From: a virus
Strand: one strand, 5' to 3'
Virus record (IMG/VR): IMGVR_UViG_3300020411_000832
Span: 1 to 44,567 of that record
Length of the DNA: 44,567 nt
The notes beneath the pieces are model-generated. The model did no database searches. It was not told the DNA's origin and saw nothing but the letters and a program-made list of their open reading frames with translations. A program made the position numbers and the translations under genes. Below are positions 16,101-25,400 of the stretch, piece by piece. Positions within the stretch are counted from its first letter, which is position 1. The number at the start of each line of letters is the position of its first letter.

Positions 16101-19100
16101 GAACTGTTCCTATACTGTCACTGAATAATCTTATATTAGTAACTTCTGCTTCACCAGTAGCACTTCTAAGTCTCATTCCAGTTCTTATAAAACCACTATA
16201 AAGAGCCTGTGTCTGATCTGCTAATGATACAGTATCTACGTTAAGTAGAATTGAAGAACTTGAGTAACTTTCTGGAACTGTATATGTGTCATCATAAGGA
16301 CTTGTTGTAAATACATCAGTTGGTGCAGCAATTGGTCCAATTTTATGATTGGATTGTGCAACTCTAAATGATATCCTAGGTGTTGCTGCATTAGTTGCTG
16401 TAACTGTACCTGCAGCCATTGTTCCATTAACAATCTGACCTACAGTAAATGTACCACTAATCATTCTTACTTCGACTAGTTTTGGTACAATAAATGCATT
16501 TACATCTTGACCATCAAAGAATCCATAGAGTCTTGTTAATGGTTTAAATTTACGTCCAGTAAATTCAATATTTCTAGACCTCATAAATGCGATGACAGAG
16601 GTACTTACTACCTTATCACCTTCATTTACAACATCAGTTTGCTCACTAACTCTTAGTCTCTCACCAGCTCTAGTTGAAGTACCAGTTCTGGTAGTAGTTG
16701 TAGTAGTTGTAGTCTGGAATGTATTTGTAGTTACAATCTGACTTCCATTATTCCTAGAAGTAGATCCTGTCTGTACCCTAGCAGAAGTATCAACTGAACT
16801 AGATCCAGTCCATGTAGTATTCCATGCACCCCATCTAACAGGTCCTAAACCAGTTTGTGGGTCATATCCATCAAATTCTAACTGTCTACGGGTTTGAGTA
16901 TAGTTGTCAACCTCAATTCTTTGTGGTTGGAGTCTAACTTGGTCAATCCATATATCAGATGATGGGAATAATACAATATTACCTGTATAGGTAGTTACAA
17001 GGTATGGAGTAACATTCTCAACCCTAGTAGCAAATCCTTGTCTAATTCTAGACGCAGATTCATAATCAAGAGTTAATAATTGACCTGTTCTCTTAATACC
17101 ATTACCAATCAAATCAGTAACAAATCTAGGATCAGCAGTTGGATTAGCAGTTGTTCCTATACCTATCAATGACCTAGAACCTATCAACATATCAACTTCA
17201 GTTGTGAAGTGTGTAGGTCTTAGTTCAAGATTTGCAGGGTCAACACTATTAGTTACCTTACCAAGTTTTAACTGAGTTGATGTTCCTGAGAAATTATCAA
17301 CGTAAATACCAGATTTAAATCTTGTTAAACCAGCATTATCAGGAATAAACAGACTTTCTGTATTAGATTCCAGAAGAGAAAGTGCAGTATAGTACTCTAA
17401 ATTCTGAATTCTATCTTCCAATAATGCAATATCTTGCATCCTATATCTCTTATGAGACTTGAGTCTAACCTCTATATTCTCAGTATTACAGATATAAGGT
17501 GGTAAACTGCACATTGCAACTTCCAATGCATCCTCAATAGGAATAGGTGGAACTGGTGTGTCAGCAGGAATACCCTTAATTAATTGGAATTCACCATTCT
17601 TAGTTAAATAAATTCTATCAATTCTTGGTTGATAGTAAGAATATTGTATATTAATTGCTTCATCAGACGCTAAAATATTCTTCGCAGAGTTTGTAGCATC
17701 AGAGAATACCCTTGCATCAAATTCAAATGGAGATACTGCAGTTGAGTCTAAATTAAAATTGGTTACTCTTGGTCTAATATCAATAATATCACTTAATCTA
17801 ATATTCTCTTTAACATCAGGTAATACACAATAATCAATCTGATCATATGAAGAAACAGTTGTTATATCTCCATCATCAGTAGAAGCGTACTCTGCAGATT
17901 CAAAAATAACTCTTATTTTCTTTCTAGGATCTTTACTATTAGGTTTTCTAATAATACGAGAATAATCACAAATAGTCTCTCTTTGCCCACTATCTAAAGA
18001 GAATCTATCCATAATATTATTATCACCTGGATCAAAATCATTAATAGTAGCAGTTATACCACTCTCAATGAATTCAATCTGCTCATTTAATTCAAATCTT
18101 AAATCACTTAAATAAACAAATCCTGCTTTAGCACTATTAATTCGTTCAATATACAAACCAATAGCACCTGTTGTTTTACCAACAAATTCTTCACCAGCAA
18201 TTAAGTCATCAACACGTCCAGTTGGACCATTCATGTTGAATACAGTAATTGATGGGATTAATGGATCTGCAATACCACCAGATTCAAATACACCATAAAC
18301 CTTGGTTACATCTGGTTCTCCCAAACAGATATCAGTATCCTGAACCCTTAATCCATAACCATAGTTACCATATGTCAATCCATCATTTAATGATGTTGTA
18401 CCAACACCAGAAGTTACTAATTTTGACTTATTAACAATAATCGAATTGGTTCGTATTCTATTCTTAACTTTGTTCTTAACATTAATTTTATTAAGAGTAG
18501 CAACCAATCTTGCAGATCCTGCAGTAGCAGACAATCCAAAGATTCTTAACTCTCTACCACCATTAGTAAAACGCAGTTTATCTGGGGTTAATTCTTCAGT
18601 AACACCTGCATCATTAGTTAAAACGTATCTTTCTTCATCATATGGCAAGAATGTCTCATCTTGACCTGCCTGTATAGTATTAGTAGCATTAGCAGTGATA
18701 ACTACATCATATTCTTTTCTAATTGTGATGTTAGACTCTGTTAAATCAACATCAGAAACCCATTTCTTAGGTAATGGTGTATAGAGACTATTATCTGTAG
18801 ATGACTGGTATTTAGATCCTATTAACTGGAAGTCAACTGGTTGTGCTGCTGCGGAAGGAAGACCACCATCACAAACACCTGCAACTGTAGTTACACCTGC
18901 AATAATAATATTACTATCGTCAGTATAACTCTCAACTACAGCAAATGTCTTAACTGTTGTTCCACCTAATAAAGGATTAGTAAATGATACTAAATCACCT
19001 GCTTTTACTTTATTTCTAAAACCACCACCAGGAACTGTGACTGTTGATATTCCAGGTGCTGTTCCAGACTTAGGAGTAATGTTTACATTACCGTAAGCAA

Positions 19101-20799
19101 TCTTTGTAAATGGTTTAACATCAGCATTAAATGTACCAACACCAACTGAACTATGAATAGACTCAACTGCACCTATAGAGTGTGCTGTTATTCCTATGGC
19201 AATTCTATTGTTATCTACACCATTAAAGATTAATTTTTCACCTGGTGTAAATGCACCAATTGAGTTATATGCAGTTATAATTCCAGTAGTAGTCCCAAAC
19301 CTTAAGTGTGCCGTTGCACCACTAGATTTACCTTTGATGTAAGTAGGTACAGTTAAAGTTATTGCTTGGTTTACTGTTAACTCAGTGTATGGTTGAATAT
19401 CGTATAATGTGACATCAAATTCATTAGTTGCTGGAAGTGCAGATGAATATGATCCAGACTCTAATGCATAATCATATACTCTTGCAACACCAATCTCTTT
19501 ACCTGCTGCAACATGAGCATTAGCACCAATTCTAGAATCTCTAAGACTAATACTAGAAGTTGTTGTAAATCCTATTCTAGGACAACCATATGCTCTATTA
19601 ACAGTTAAAGTTGGACCTGTATAGTAATTTACTGCTTGATTTTTTAATACTTTCTTTGTTCTTGTCTTCTCAAAATCTAGATATACAACATTTCTAACAG
19701 GAACTTCAAATCCCTTAATAAATGCTTTACCTGGAGAGATCTTATATGTACCTAAATCTTGACTTGGTGTGTTATTACCATAAGTTAATTGATTTGCACC
19801 AAATACGCCGTTATTTCCCTTATTATCGTTTAATGATTCCTTTGCTGATATTGTAAATGGTTTTACATAGAAGTCACCAGCATGACTATATGTTCTTCTT
19901 GCTAATTCATCTCCAAGTTCATTATACTTAATCTTATCATCAATATGGGCAACTGAACCACCGTTGATGACCATCAACTCAACGAAGTTCTCATTCTTCT
20001 CAGATTCTAAAGATCTCTTTCCTAATTTTACACTAATCTTTAATCTATCTGCACCTGGAGCAGCAAAATTATTAAATCCTTTAGCATTATCAGTCAAAGA
20101 CTGATCCTTACTTGAAGTAACTATTTCTTCAGTTATTTCTAAACCAACTCTATATGTTGGGTTTTCATCATGAGGATCAAGAATTAATGTCTCATCATTA
20201 ACTCTTACAAATTGACCTCTTATAAAATATACACCTTCTGATATGAATACTGCAGATCCAACTGATGTAGCGTTAGTTGGAGCACTTTTAGCACAACCTT
20301 GACCTGCTTGTAAAGTCAATTGTGCATCTTGAGATACTACATTTTGCTGAAGTAGTAAAGTCTCATCATCATCAAAAACATCTTTATCATTAACACCAGA
20401 ACCAAGATAACTGACAAACATTGTCATGTATCCTCTTGGTGAGAATTCTATAGGCAAAAAGTCTATAATTTTTGCTTTTACTTTAGAATTTGATCCAGTA
20501 ACTACCTCATTAATTAAATCATATCCATAACCTTCTACATCATTACCTAAAAAATTTGGCTCGACTTCAACAGCAAACATATTGTTGTTAAAGTTTATTT
20601 GTCCTGGAATAACACAAGATCCTTCCTTGAACAGGTGAGTTCCTACTTGCTCTACCTGATTTTGGAGGATCGACTGTAATGTTGTTAATTCTCTAGCCTG
20701 AATTGGTAATCCTGGCTTAAACAATACCTTATGAAAATCCTTACTCGCATCAAAATCGTCAAAATAAGGCGATACATTGAGATTAGTTTCTTGTGCCAT
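13117..20799 (-). CDS. Large DUF4815-type tail/baseplate protein with polyproline linker
   Basis: This 2,560-aa protein begins with the DUF4815 signature (SPYFDDFDASKDFHKVLFKP, then GLPIQARELTTLQSILQNQV). This family region appears to run to about residue 1150, ending near HKRYRMQDIALLEDRIQNLE. A Thr-rich stretch lies around residues 1360-1380. Residues about 1662-1730 are a linker made almost only of Pro and Arg, followed by DPLAQSFSV at about residue 1733 and a second beta-rich half with 'GSGY' units and an 'INDEIISYTG' unit. In T4 this position holds gp9, gp10, gp11 and gp12, the peripheral baseplate proteins, none of which is recognisable here. The protein probably replaces them as a fibre connector or host-contacting part. 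Similar cyanophage proteins are sometimes labelled VrlC; I am not certain that applies. Confidence 0.88.
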   Translation of the reverse strand: MAQETNLNVSPYFDDFDASKDFHKVLFKPGLPIQARELTTLQSILQNQVEQVGTHLFKEGSCVIPGQINFNNNMFAVEVEPNFLGNDVEGYGYDLINEVVTGSNSKVKAKIIDFLPIEFSPRGYMTMFVSYLGSGVNDKDVFDDDETLLLQQNVVSQDAQLTLQAGQGCAKSAPTNATSVGSAVFISEGVYFIRGQFVRVNDETLILDPHDENPTYRVGLEITEEIVTSSKDQSLTDNAKGFNNFAAPGADRLKISVKLGKRSLESEKNENFVELMVINGGSVAHIDDKIKYNELGDELARRTYSHAGDFYVKPFTISAKESLNDNKGNNGVFGANQLTYGNNTPSQDLGTYKISPGKAFIKGFEVPVRNVVYLDFEKTRTKKVLKNQAVNYYTGPTLTVNRAYGCPRIGFTTTSSISLRDSRIGANAHVAAGKEIGVARVYDYALESGSYSSALPATNEFDVTLYDIQPYTELTVNQAITLTVPTYIKGKSSGATAHLRFGTTTGIITAYNSIGAFTPGEKLIFNGVDNNRIAIGITAHSIGAVESIHSSVGVGTFNADVKPFTKIAYGNVNITPKSGTAPGISTVTVPGGGFRNKVKAGDLVSFTNPLLGGTTVKTFAVVESYTDDSNIIIAGVTTVAGVCDGGLPSAAAQPVDFQLIGSKYQSSTDNSLYTPLPKKWVSDVDLTESNITIRKEYDVVITANATNTIQAGQDETFLPYDEERYVLTNDAGVTEELTPDKLRFTNGGRELRIFGLSATAGSARLVATLNKINVKNKVKNRIRTNSIIVNKSKLVTSGVGTTSLNDGLTYGNYGYGLRVQDTDICLGEPDVTKVYGVFESGGIADPLIPSITVFNMNGPTGRVDDLIAGEEFVGKTTGAIGLYIERINSAKAGFVYLSDLRFELNEQIEFIESGITATINDFDPGDNNIMDRFSLDSGQRETICDYSRIIRKPNSKDPRKKIRVIFESAEYASTDDGDITTVSSYDQIDYCVLPDVKENIRLSDIIDIRPRVTNFNLDSTAVSPFEFDARVFSDATNSAKNILASDEAINIQYSYYQPRIDRIYLTKNGEFQLIKGIPADTPVPPIPIEDALEVAMCSLPPYICNTENIEVRLKSHKRYRMQDIALLEDRIQNLEYYTALSLLESNTESLFIPDNAGLTRFKSGIYVDNFSGTSTQLKLGKVTNSVDPANLELRPTHFTTEVDMLIGSRSLIGIGTTANPTADPRFVTDLIGNGIKRTGQLLTLDYESASRIRQGFATRVENVTPYLVTTYTGNIVLFPSSDIWIDQVRLQPQRIEVDNYTQTRRQLEFDGYDPQTGLGPVRWGAWNTTWTGSSSVDTSARVQTGSTSRNNGSQIVTTNTFQTTTTTTTTRTGTSTRAGERLRVSEQTDVVNEGDKVVSTSVIAFMRSRNIEFTGRKFKPLTRLYGFFDGQDVNAFIVPKLVEVRMISGTFTVGQIVNGTMAAGTVTATNAATPRISFRVAQSNHKIGPIAAPTDVFTTSPYDDTYTVPESYSSSSILLNVDTVSLADQTQALYSGFIRTGMRLRSATGEAEVTNIRLFSDSIGTVLGSFFIPNPNITSNPSFEVGIKLFRLTSNSTNSTIGGMTGTMGEEQYFAQGTINNMQETIRSTRRPRFDIQATSESRAATDVTSTQRVTTSSETTRVPLPPPPPPPPPPPSPPPRPPVPPPPRPTPNPPRPPRPPRPVPPPPPPPPRPTPPRPPTPPPRPARGGKDPLAQSFSVQNDAGFFVTEVDIFFRTKDPLLPVTVQLRPMVAGVPSEEVYPFGEVILESKDIFESADAGTPTTVVFPSPVYLEPKTDHAIVLLSQSNEYTVWISRMGEVDITTLLQPESRQVVVSAQPSLGSLFKSQNGSTWNPSQYEDLKFTLYTADFVENSGTISFYNPELGRGNNQIANLVKDSLEFNSKKLIVTTDDLVNTSGLVLGNTVIQKDTDATANYVGAGGSATGDLSIINAGIGYTPTDGSQFTFTGVALNSFSGIGKNATADITIGTQSGTNGVAIAATINGGGSGYQVGDVLTVPTIGNNELGRNMQLSLGSVTGINELVLDDVQGDFEISTTKPLQFISPSTGITTMVSVGFGSDVNISDYALNSLEEDGMHIKVNHKNHGMHQDINKVIISDVQSDTKLTTLSAEYSNSSSAAIGIANTSDFETFENVGVAATNPGYVRINDEIISYTGIAAGQLTGITRSVDQTTPFTYPAKTPVEKYEINGISLRRINKTHDLQDATPQRSITLDSYYIKVNPSLDGTDRSTGIGFPKLFINESKSAGGEEIHATQNIQFEGVRPVVQTMVLPNTSIKAEMKNTTATSIDGGEQSFVETEATPINIEDDTYLESPRMIASRVNELERLDSRPGNKSMEVTFTLSSSDSEISPVIDLDRVGMVLISNRVNAPITDYAGDSRASTITEDPTAFIYANKPITLENSATSIKVLMAAYMNTQSDLRCFYSISNDLESDPIYYPFPGYPNLDVNGAIVDIAKNSGLPDKRIPKTDVLAHGSDDLPFTDYEFSIDDLPEFRYFSIKIVGTGTNQAYPPRIRDLRAIALA
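15605..15815 (-). repeat. Pro/Arg-rich linker coding repeat
   Basis: The minus strand encodes about 68 residues that are nearly all Pro, with Arg, Thr and a few Val or Ala residues, in runs such as PPPPPPPPSPPPRPPVPPPP. The DNA is locally GC-rich and purely C-rich on the coding strand, unlike the surrounding AT-rich sequence. It joins the two halves of the DUF4815-type protein. Runs like this usually form an extended polyproline II rod. The repeat is prone to length change by slippage. Confidence 0.85.
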
Positions 20800-20817
20800 A
20801 TCTGTTAAGTTATTACC

Positions 20818-22401
20818 TTAGAATTGCAAAATGACTTTAATGTCTTCTCGCTGGTTAGCAGACCTAGTAATTGAAGGTCTATTGTCAACGTAGAGTATAG
20901 TACCACTGTACTTTTCAATTTCTGGATTTGCTACACCTTTAATAAAGGTTTGCCCCAAATAATATGTTTTATTATTTATCACGGTACTTATACCTGGATT
21001 ACTGACCGATCCAAATCCGTTGTCTATATATAAGTCTTTCGTGCCACCTACAATTTTCAAAGTACCACCAGAAGCGGTAGTCCCTGTAAAACTGTTTAAT
21101 CCATAACCATATGTAGGATTGCTCTTTTGAGTACCATCAGTATTAAATCCAACTAAAGACCTATCTTGCCAGTACCTAAGAACACCAGTAGTTTTATCAT
21201 ATGAGATAACTCTTCCAACAGCAGTTTGTCCTGTTCCTACCTGTTGAGTAACATAAGAATTCGCTTCAAAAGAAGTAGTCTTATAGTCATCATCATTTGG
21301 AGATAATCCCTTTAAAATTATCCCATTAATAGCACTTGCTCTATCATCTGTAATAGTAGAAGTAGATTCATATGCTTTTGGATTTTCAACAATTCCAATC
21401 CTAGCAACCTTTGTTCCTGTAACAAAGTCAGGGTTTGAATCATCATTTTCAATTCTTGAGAAGATTAGTACGTTTGATGCACCTAATTCTCTATAAATGT
21501 CAAATCCATGACCCCCTGATGGAGGAATAACGACATTAAAGATTGGTGTAGTATTACCAACAGGAACATTACCTGCCACTAAGTCAACTGATCCATAAGT
21601 ATACCCACTACCACCATTTGATATGGTAATTGATTCTACCTTAGAATCATTATTAATAACAATAGTACATTCTGCACCAGTTCCATCACCTTTTATTGGG
21701 ACTCTAGTATAAGTTTGGTTAGCAGGACCAACAAGATATCCCCTATTAGCAATGGTAGCAACCTTTATCTGACCACTTGTTTTAGCATTATTCCTAATTG
21801 GCGTATAATCATTATTAGTCTCCCAATCTACAGGAAGAGGAATAAAGTTAAGACTATCAAACTTGATGATATCTGAAGGACTGATAGTATAAAGATACTT
21901 CCAGATATAACCATCACCACTGGTCCCAGCAACTCTTGGTTCCAAATCTGTAAATTTAGGTTCATCAAGCGAAGGTTTGCCATTTGGGTTCTCTGGGTCA
22001 ATACCGTTATGTAAGCAAATGTAGACTCTAAATTCACTATTTACAACATAAAAATTGGAAGAATATAAACTGGTCTTATTTGAAGAATCTGATAGATTAT
22101 TCCTGTTTATGTCATGTCTATACATGTCATAAATTGTTGCGGATGCCCAAGACAACTTCCGAACAACAGGTCTAATATCATCAGCAGAGATCTTCTTCAT
22201 TGCGATCATTGTATCCCAATAGAAGTTCTCATCATCAAAACAATCCCTAGGAGCAGGAGGACTTGTGTCCCAATCTGACTTGCTTTCTACAGCATTTGGG
22301 AGACCAATAAAAGTATAGTAAGAATCCGCAGAGGAACGAATCTTATCTATAAACGTCCTCGCATTCTTAATCCTCAACTGATCAGTTATAATCGCAGCCA
22401 T
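20818..22401 (-). CDS. 8: Baseplate wedge protein gp8
   Basis: This 527-aa protein is the T4-type baseplate wedge gp8, a dimer that holds the arms of gp7 and gp10 in each wedge. T4 gp8 is 334 aa. The conserved C-terminus GTILYVDNRPSITRSANQRE, then DIKVILQF, closely resembles the end of T4 gp8 (YMENRPPI ... EEINILF). The middle motif DGYIWKYLYTISPSDIIKF (about residues 170-188) also fits the family (GYVWEYLFEIP in T4). An extra segment around residues 210-300 carries a 'GSGY' unit (ESITISNGGSGYTYGSVDLV). The gene lies between the giant wedge protein and the DUF4815 protein. A late promoter overlaps the stop of the previous gene, 27 bases upstream. Confidence 0.93.
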   Translation of the reverse strand: MAAIITDQLRIKNARTFIDKIRSSADSYYTFIGLPNAVESKSDWDTSPPAPRDCFDDENFYWDTMIAMKKISADDIRPVVRKLSWASATIYDMYRHDINRNNLSDSSNKTSLYSSNFYVVNSEFRVYICLHNGIDPENPNGKPSLDEPKFTDLEPRVAGTSGDGYIWKYLYTISPSDIIKFDSLNFIPLPVDWETNNDYTPIRNNAKTSGQIKVATIANRGYLVGPANQTYTRVPIKGDGTGAECTIVINNDSKVESITISNGGSGYTYGSVDLVAGNVPVGNTTPIFNVVIPPSGGHGFDIYRELGASNVLIFSRIENDDSNPDFVTGTKVARIGIVENPKAYESTSTITDDRASAINGIILKGLSPNDDDYKTTSFEANSYVTQQVGTGQTAVGRVISYDKTTGVLRYWQDRSLVGFNTDGTQKSNPTYGYGLNSFTGTTASGGTLKIVGGTKDLYIDNGFGSVSNPGISTVINNKTYYLGQTFIKGVANPEIEKYSGTILYVDNRPSITRSANQREDIKVILQF

Positions 22402-22428
22402 TTTTAGAATTTAAGATTTGCTATGTTT

Positions 22429-22436
22429 TATTTATT
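22429..22436 (-). promoter_or_regulatory. T4-type late promoter motif (AATAAATA) before gp8
   Basis: The minus strand reads TAATAAATAA: the stop codon of the giant gene (TAA at 22437-22435) enters the AATAAATA octamer. The gp8 ATG is 27 bases downstream. A promoter here would free gp8 and downstream neck genes from dependence on the 17.7-kb transcript of the giant gene. Confidence 0.6.
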
Positions 22437-25400
22437 ATGAAATAATATAACCCTTATAGCGTAGTGGATTTTTTCTCCTAATCACTGGGTTAGATCCAAT
22501 ACCAGACTGACTGGTTCCATGAACAGCTTCAAATGTTTGTTTTGTTCCTAATCTAATGGATAAGTTAACTTTACCCCAAGTATAATCACCATAATTTGCA
22601 GTTGTACCATATCCAACTACATTTGTAAAGTTAGCAATCTTCGCAACAACAGTTGTAACCGTAGTTGCAATACCAACAGAATTTCCACTTATTTCGGGTG
22701 GAATGAACCTTGTATTATGTGTGTAATGTGCAACCTCAAAAGTTGCATCCATACATGTAGTACCAATTCCAAGAACAGAATTATCTGCACGTAATGTAGT
22801 AACTGGACCATTAACACCTGTTCCTGTAACATTAAACAGATATCCAGTCTCAATTCCACTTTGTACTAAAGAGAATCCAGATTTTAATTTAGAGTCCTGA
22901 GGTATATAGAAGTCAAATGTTATTCCAGTCGATGCAACACCAACAATAGTAGTTGTACCAATACCAACAATTATTCCGTAATCACCTTCAATAGTTGTCT
23001 TAGGTACTTCTTCAAGTTTTCTTGAAGGAGGAGCAACCATAACTTCTGGTGAACCAATAGCACCAACATTAAACTTAATTGGAGTTGTAAGTGCCCATCT
23101 TCTATTTGTAGTGCCCAATCCAACATTATCATATACTTCAACTGCTAATTGATCACCTGGTTGATAACCAGTACCGCCTTCTACAATCGCTACAGAAGAT
23201 ACCTCATAGTTTAAAGTACTAATTTCAATATTAGCAGTAGCACCCCTACCAGATCCAGTATATGTTATTAATTTAGCATTACTCATTGTATTAAGTCCAC
23301 TCTCTAAGAATGGGAATCCAATACCATTTTGAGCAACAGTAAGAGAAGTTAATGGTCCATATATGTAACCAGTTCCACCCATACCAACAGCAATACCAGT
23401 GATACTTCCATTACTATCAATAGATGCAGTAGCTGTAGCAGCAGTTGCAACTCCTACAACATCAAATGGTTTTTGAACAGTAACTTCAGGTGCAACAGTA
23501 TATCCAAAACCTGGATTAGTAACTGTAATTGCATTAACAGCACCATTAGAAATGGTACATGATGCAGTTGCATTAACCAATGGTTCTTGAGTAATAATCT
23601 GCATCTTCTCTCTATCACCAACTAACATTGCTTCTTTAGGATCATCGAATAGAGATCTTAAAGAGTATACAAATACAGAAGTAGAATTAACCCCAACAGT
23701 CTCAAGAATATTGGTTTGTGGATTAATTACTGGTTCATAATAAACTCTATCTTTACCAACAATGTTAGTATCAATAATCTTGTCAACATCCTGCTTAGTC
23801 CAAGAGATTGGTCTTTGAAGAAGTTCATTAGGTGTAACACCCTGACCAGCATAGTTATTAGTTGTAATAGTGTCTGCTGACTTAACATCCATAACAAGAC
23901 GCTCATCTTGGTTAAATGTAACATCTACATCACTGTAAAGTTGAACATCATCACCAACTTTGAGTGTAGGTAGAACATCAACTTCTCTAACATCAATAGT
24001 CTGTGTACCAGTGTACATCAACAGTTTACACTTATCTCCAAGTGTAGTAAATCCTGCTACACCACCCTTAGGTGCTTCTGAGAATCTAAGAGTACTACCT
24101 CCAGTAAAGGTATAACCCTCACCAGGAGTCTGTAATATATCATTAACAAATACTAGTAAGTTAGATTGTAAATTAATACCTGCATTTGCTCTTGCAAAGA
24201 AGGATATTCTGTCACCATTACTTGCTAATGGGAATAGTCTTCTGATTCCATTAAAGTAAGGAGTAATATCATCAAGAACTAAGAAGTCACCAACATTCCA
24301 ACCAGAGAATTTAGATGCATAAGTCTCATCAACAGTTAACTGGAATTCTCTGTAAGATCCAACACCTACAAACTGGTGAGCATATCTCTTACCAACAGGA
24401 GCCATACCAACATTCATCTTAATTGTTGTTGGAGTTGTAGATGCAATACCAACACCACCATAAATTGGATCAGTTTGTCTTGGATATGGGTTTATAGAAC
24501 CATAATCATCACTAGAACAAGTAAAGAGTAAAGATTCATTTGCAAGTCTAACTCTTTCTCCTGTATGTAAACTATGCTGTCCTACAGTTAAAGTCAACCA
24601 TCCTGTAAATCCATTATAATCAGCATCAATGACTTTAAATCTACGTTCTGCAGGTGCTTTACCGATATTAACACTAATTGTATTCTCAGTTGTTGATCCA
24701 ATTGATACAGCGTTATTATGATAAGGATCAGCAGTACTAATACCAGACTTACCAACATTAATTGTAATACTAGTTGGAGTAGTTGCTGCAATACCTATTG
24801 TTGCATTATGTGCAGGATCAGTTGTACGTGGATAAGAATGCTCAGTACGATGATCATCCAAATCACAAGTAAATGTCATTGATTCAGTAATAATACCAAC
24901 AGTATTAGAACCTGCAACTAACTTATGATAAGAAGTCCCAACATTAACTGTAATAGTATCTAAAGTAGTTGCTGCAATTGCTACATTACTCAATCCATGA
25001 ATAGGATCTTTTGCACGAGGATAAGATTGAACACTACCATAATTATCTCTAGAACATGTAAATGCTAAAGATCCAGTAGCAATACCAATTGTATTAGATG
25101 TTGTTAAGTTATGGTTAGACTTACCAACAAGAACCTTGAATGTTTTTGCTGTTGTTGATGCAATCGCAACTGTTGATAAATTGTGGATTGGATCAGTTGT
25201 GCGTGGATATGTCTTACTTGTAGCATAATCATCTCTAGCACACTTGAACGCTAATGAATTAGTAGCAATACCAATTGTATTAGCAGTTGTAAGATTATGA
25301 TCTGCAACAAATGTTAATTCTAATTCTCCACTCAAAGGATCATATGTTGCAAAATTAGGACTTAATTTAGTACCACCAGTCCAAACACCAACAGTAACAG

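Noticed and set aside
20800-20817. Late promoter before the DUF4815-type gene
   Set aside because: The gap reads GGTAATAACTTAAC on the minus strand and has no close match to TATAAATA. The gene is probably read from the gp8 promoter.
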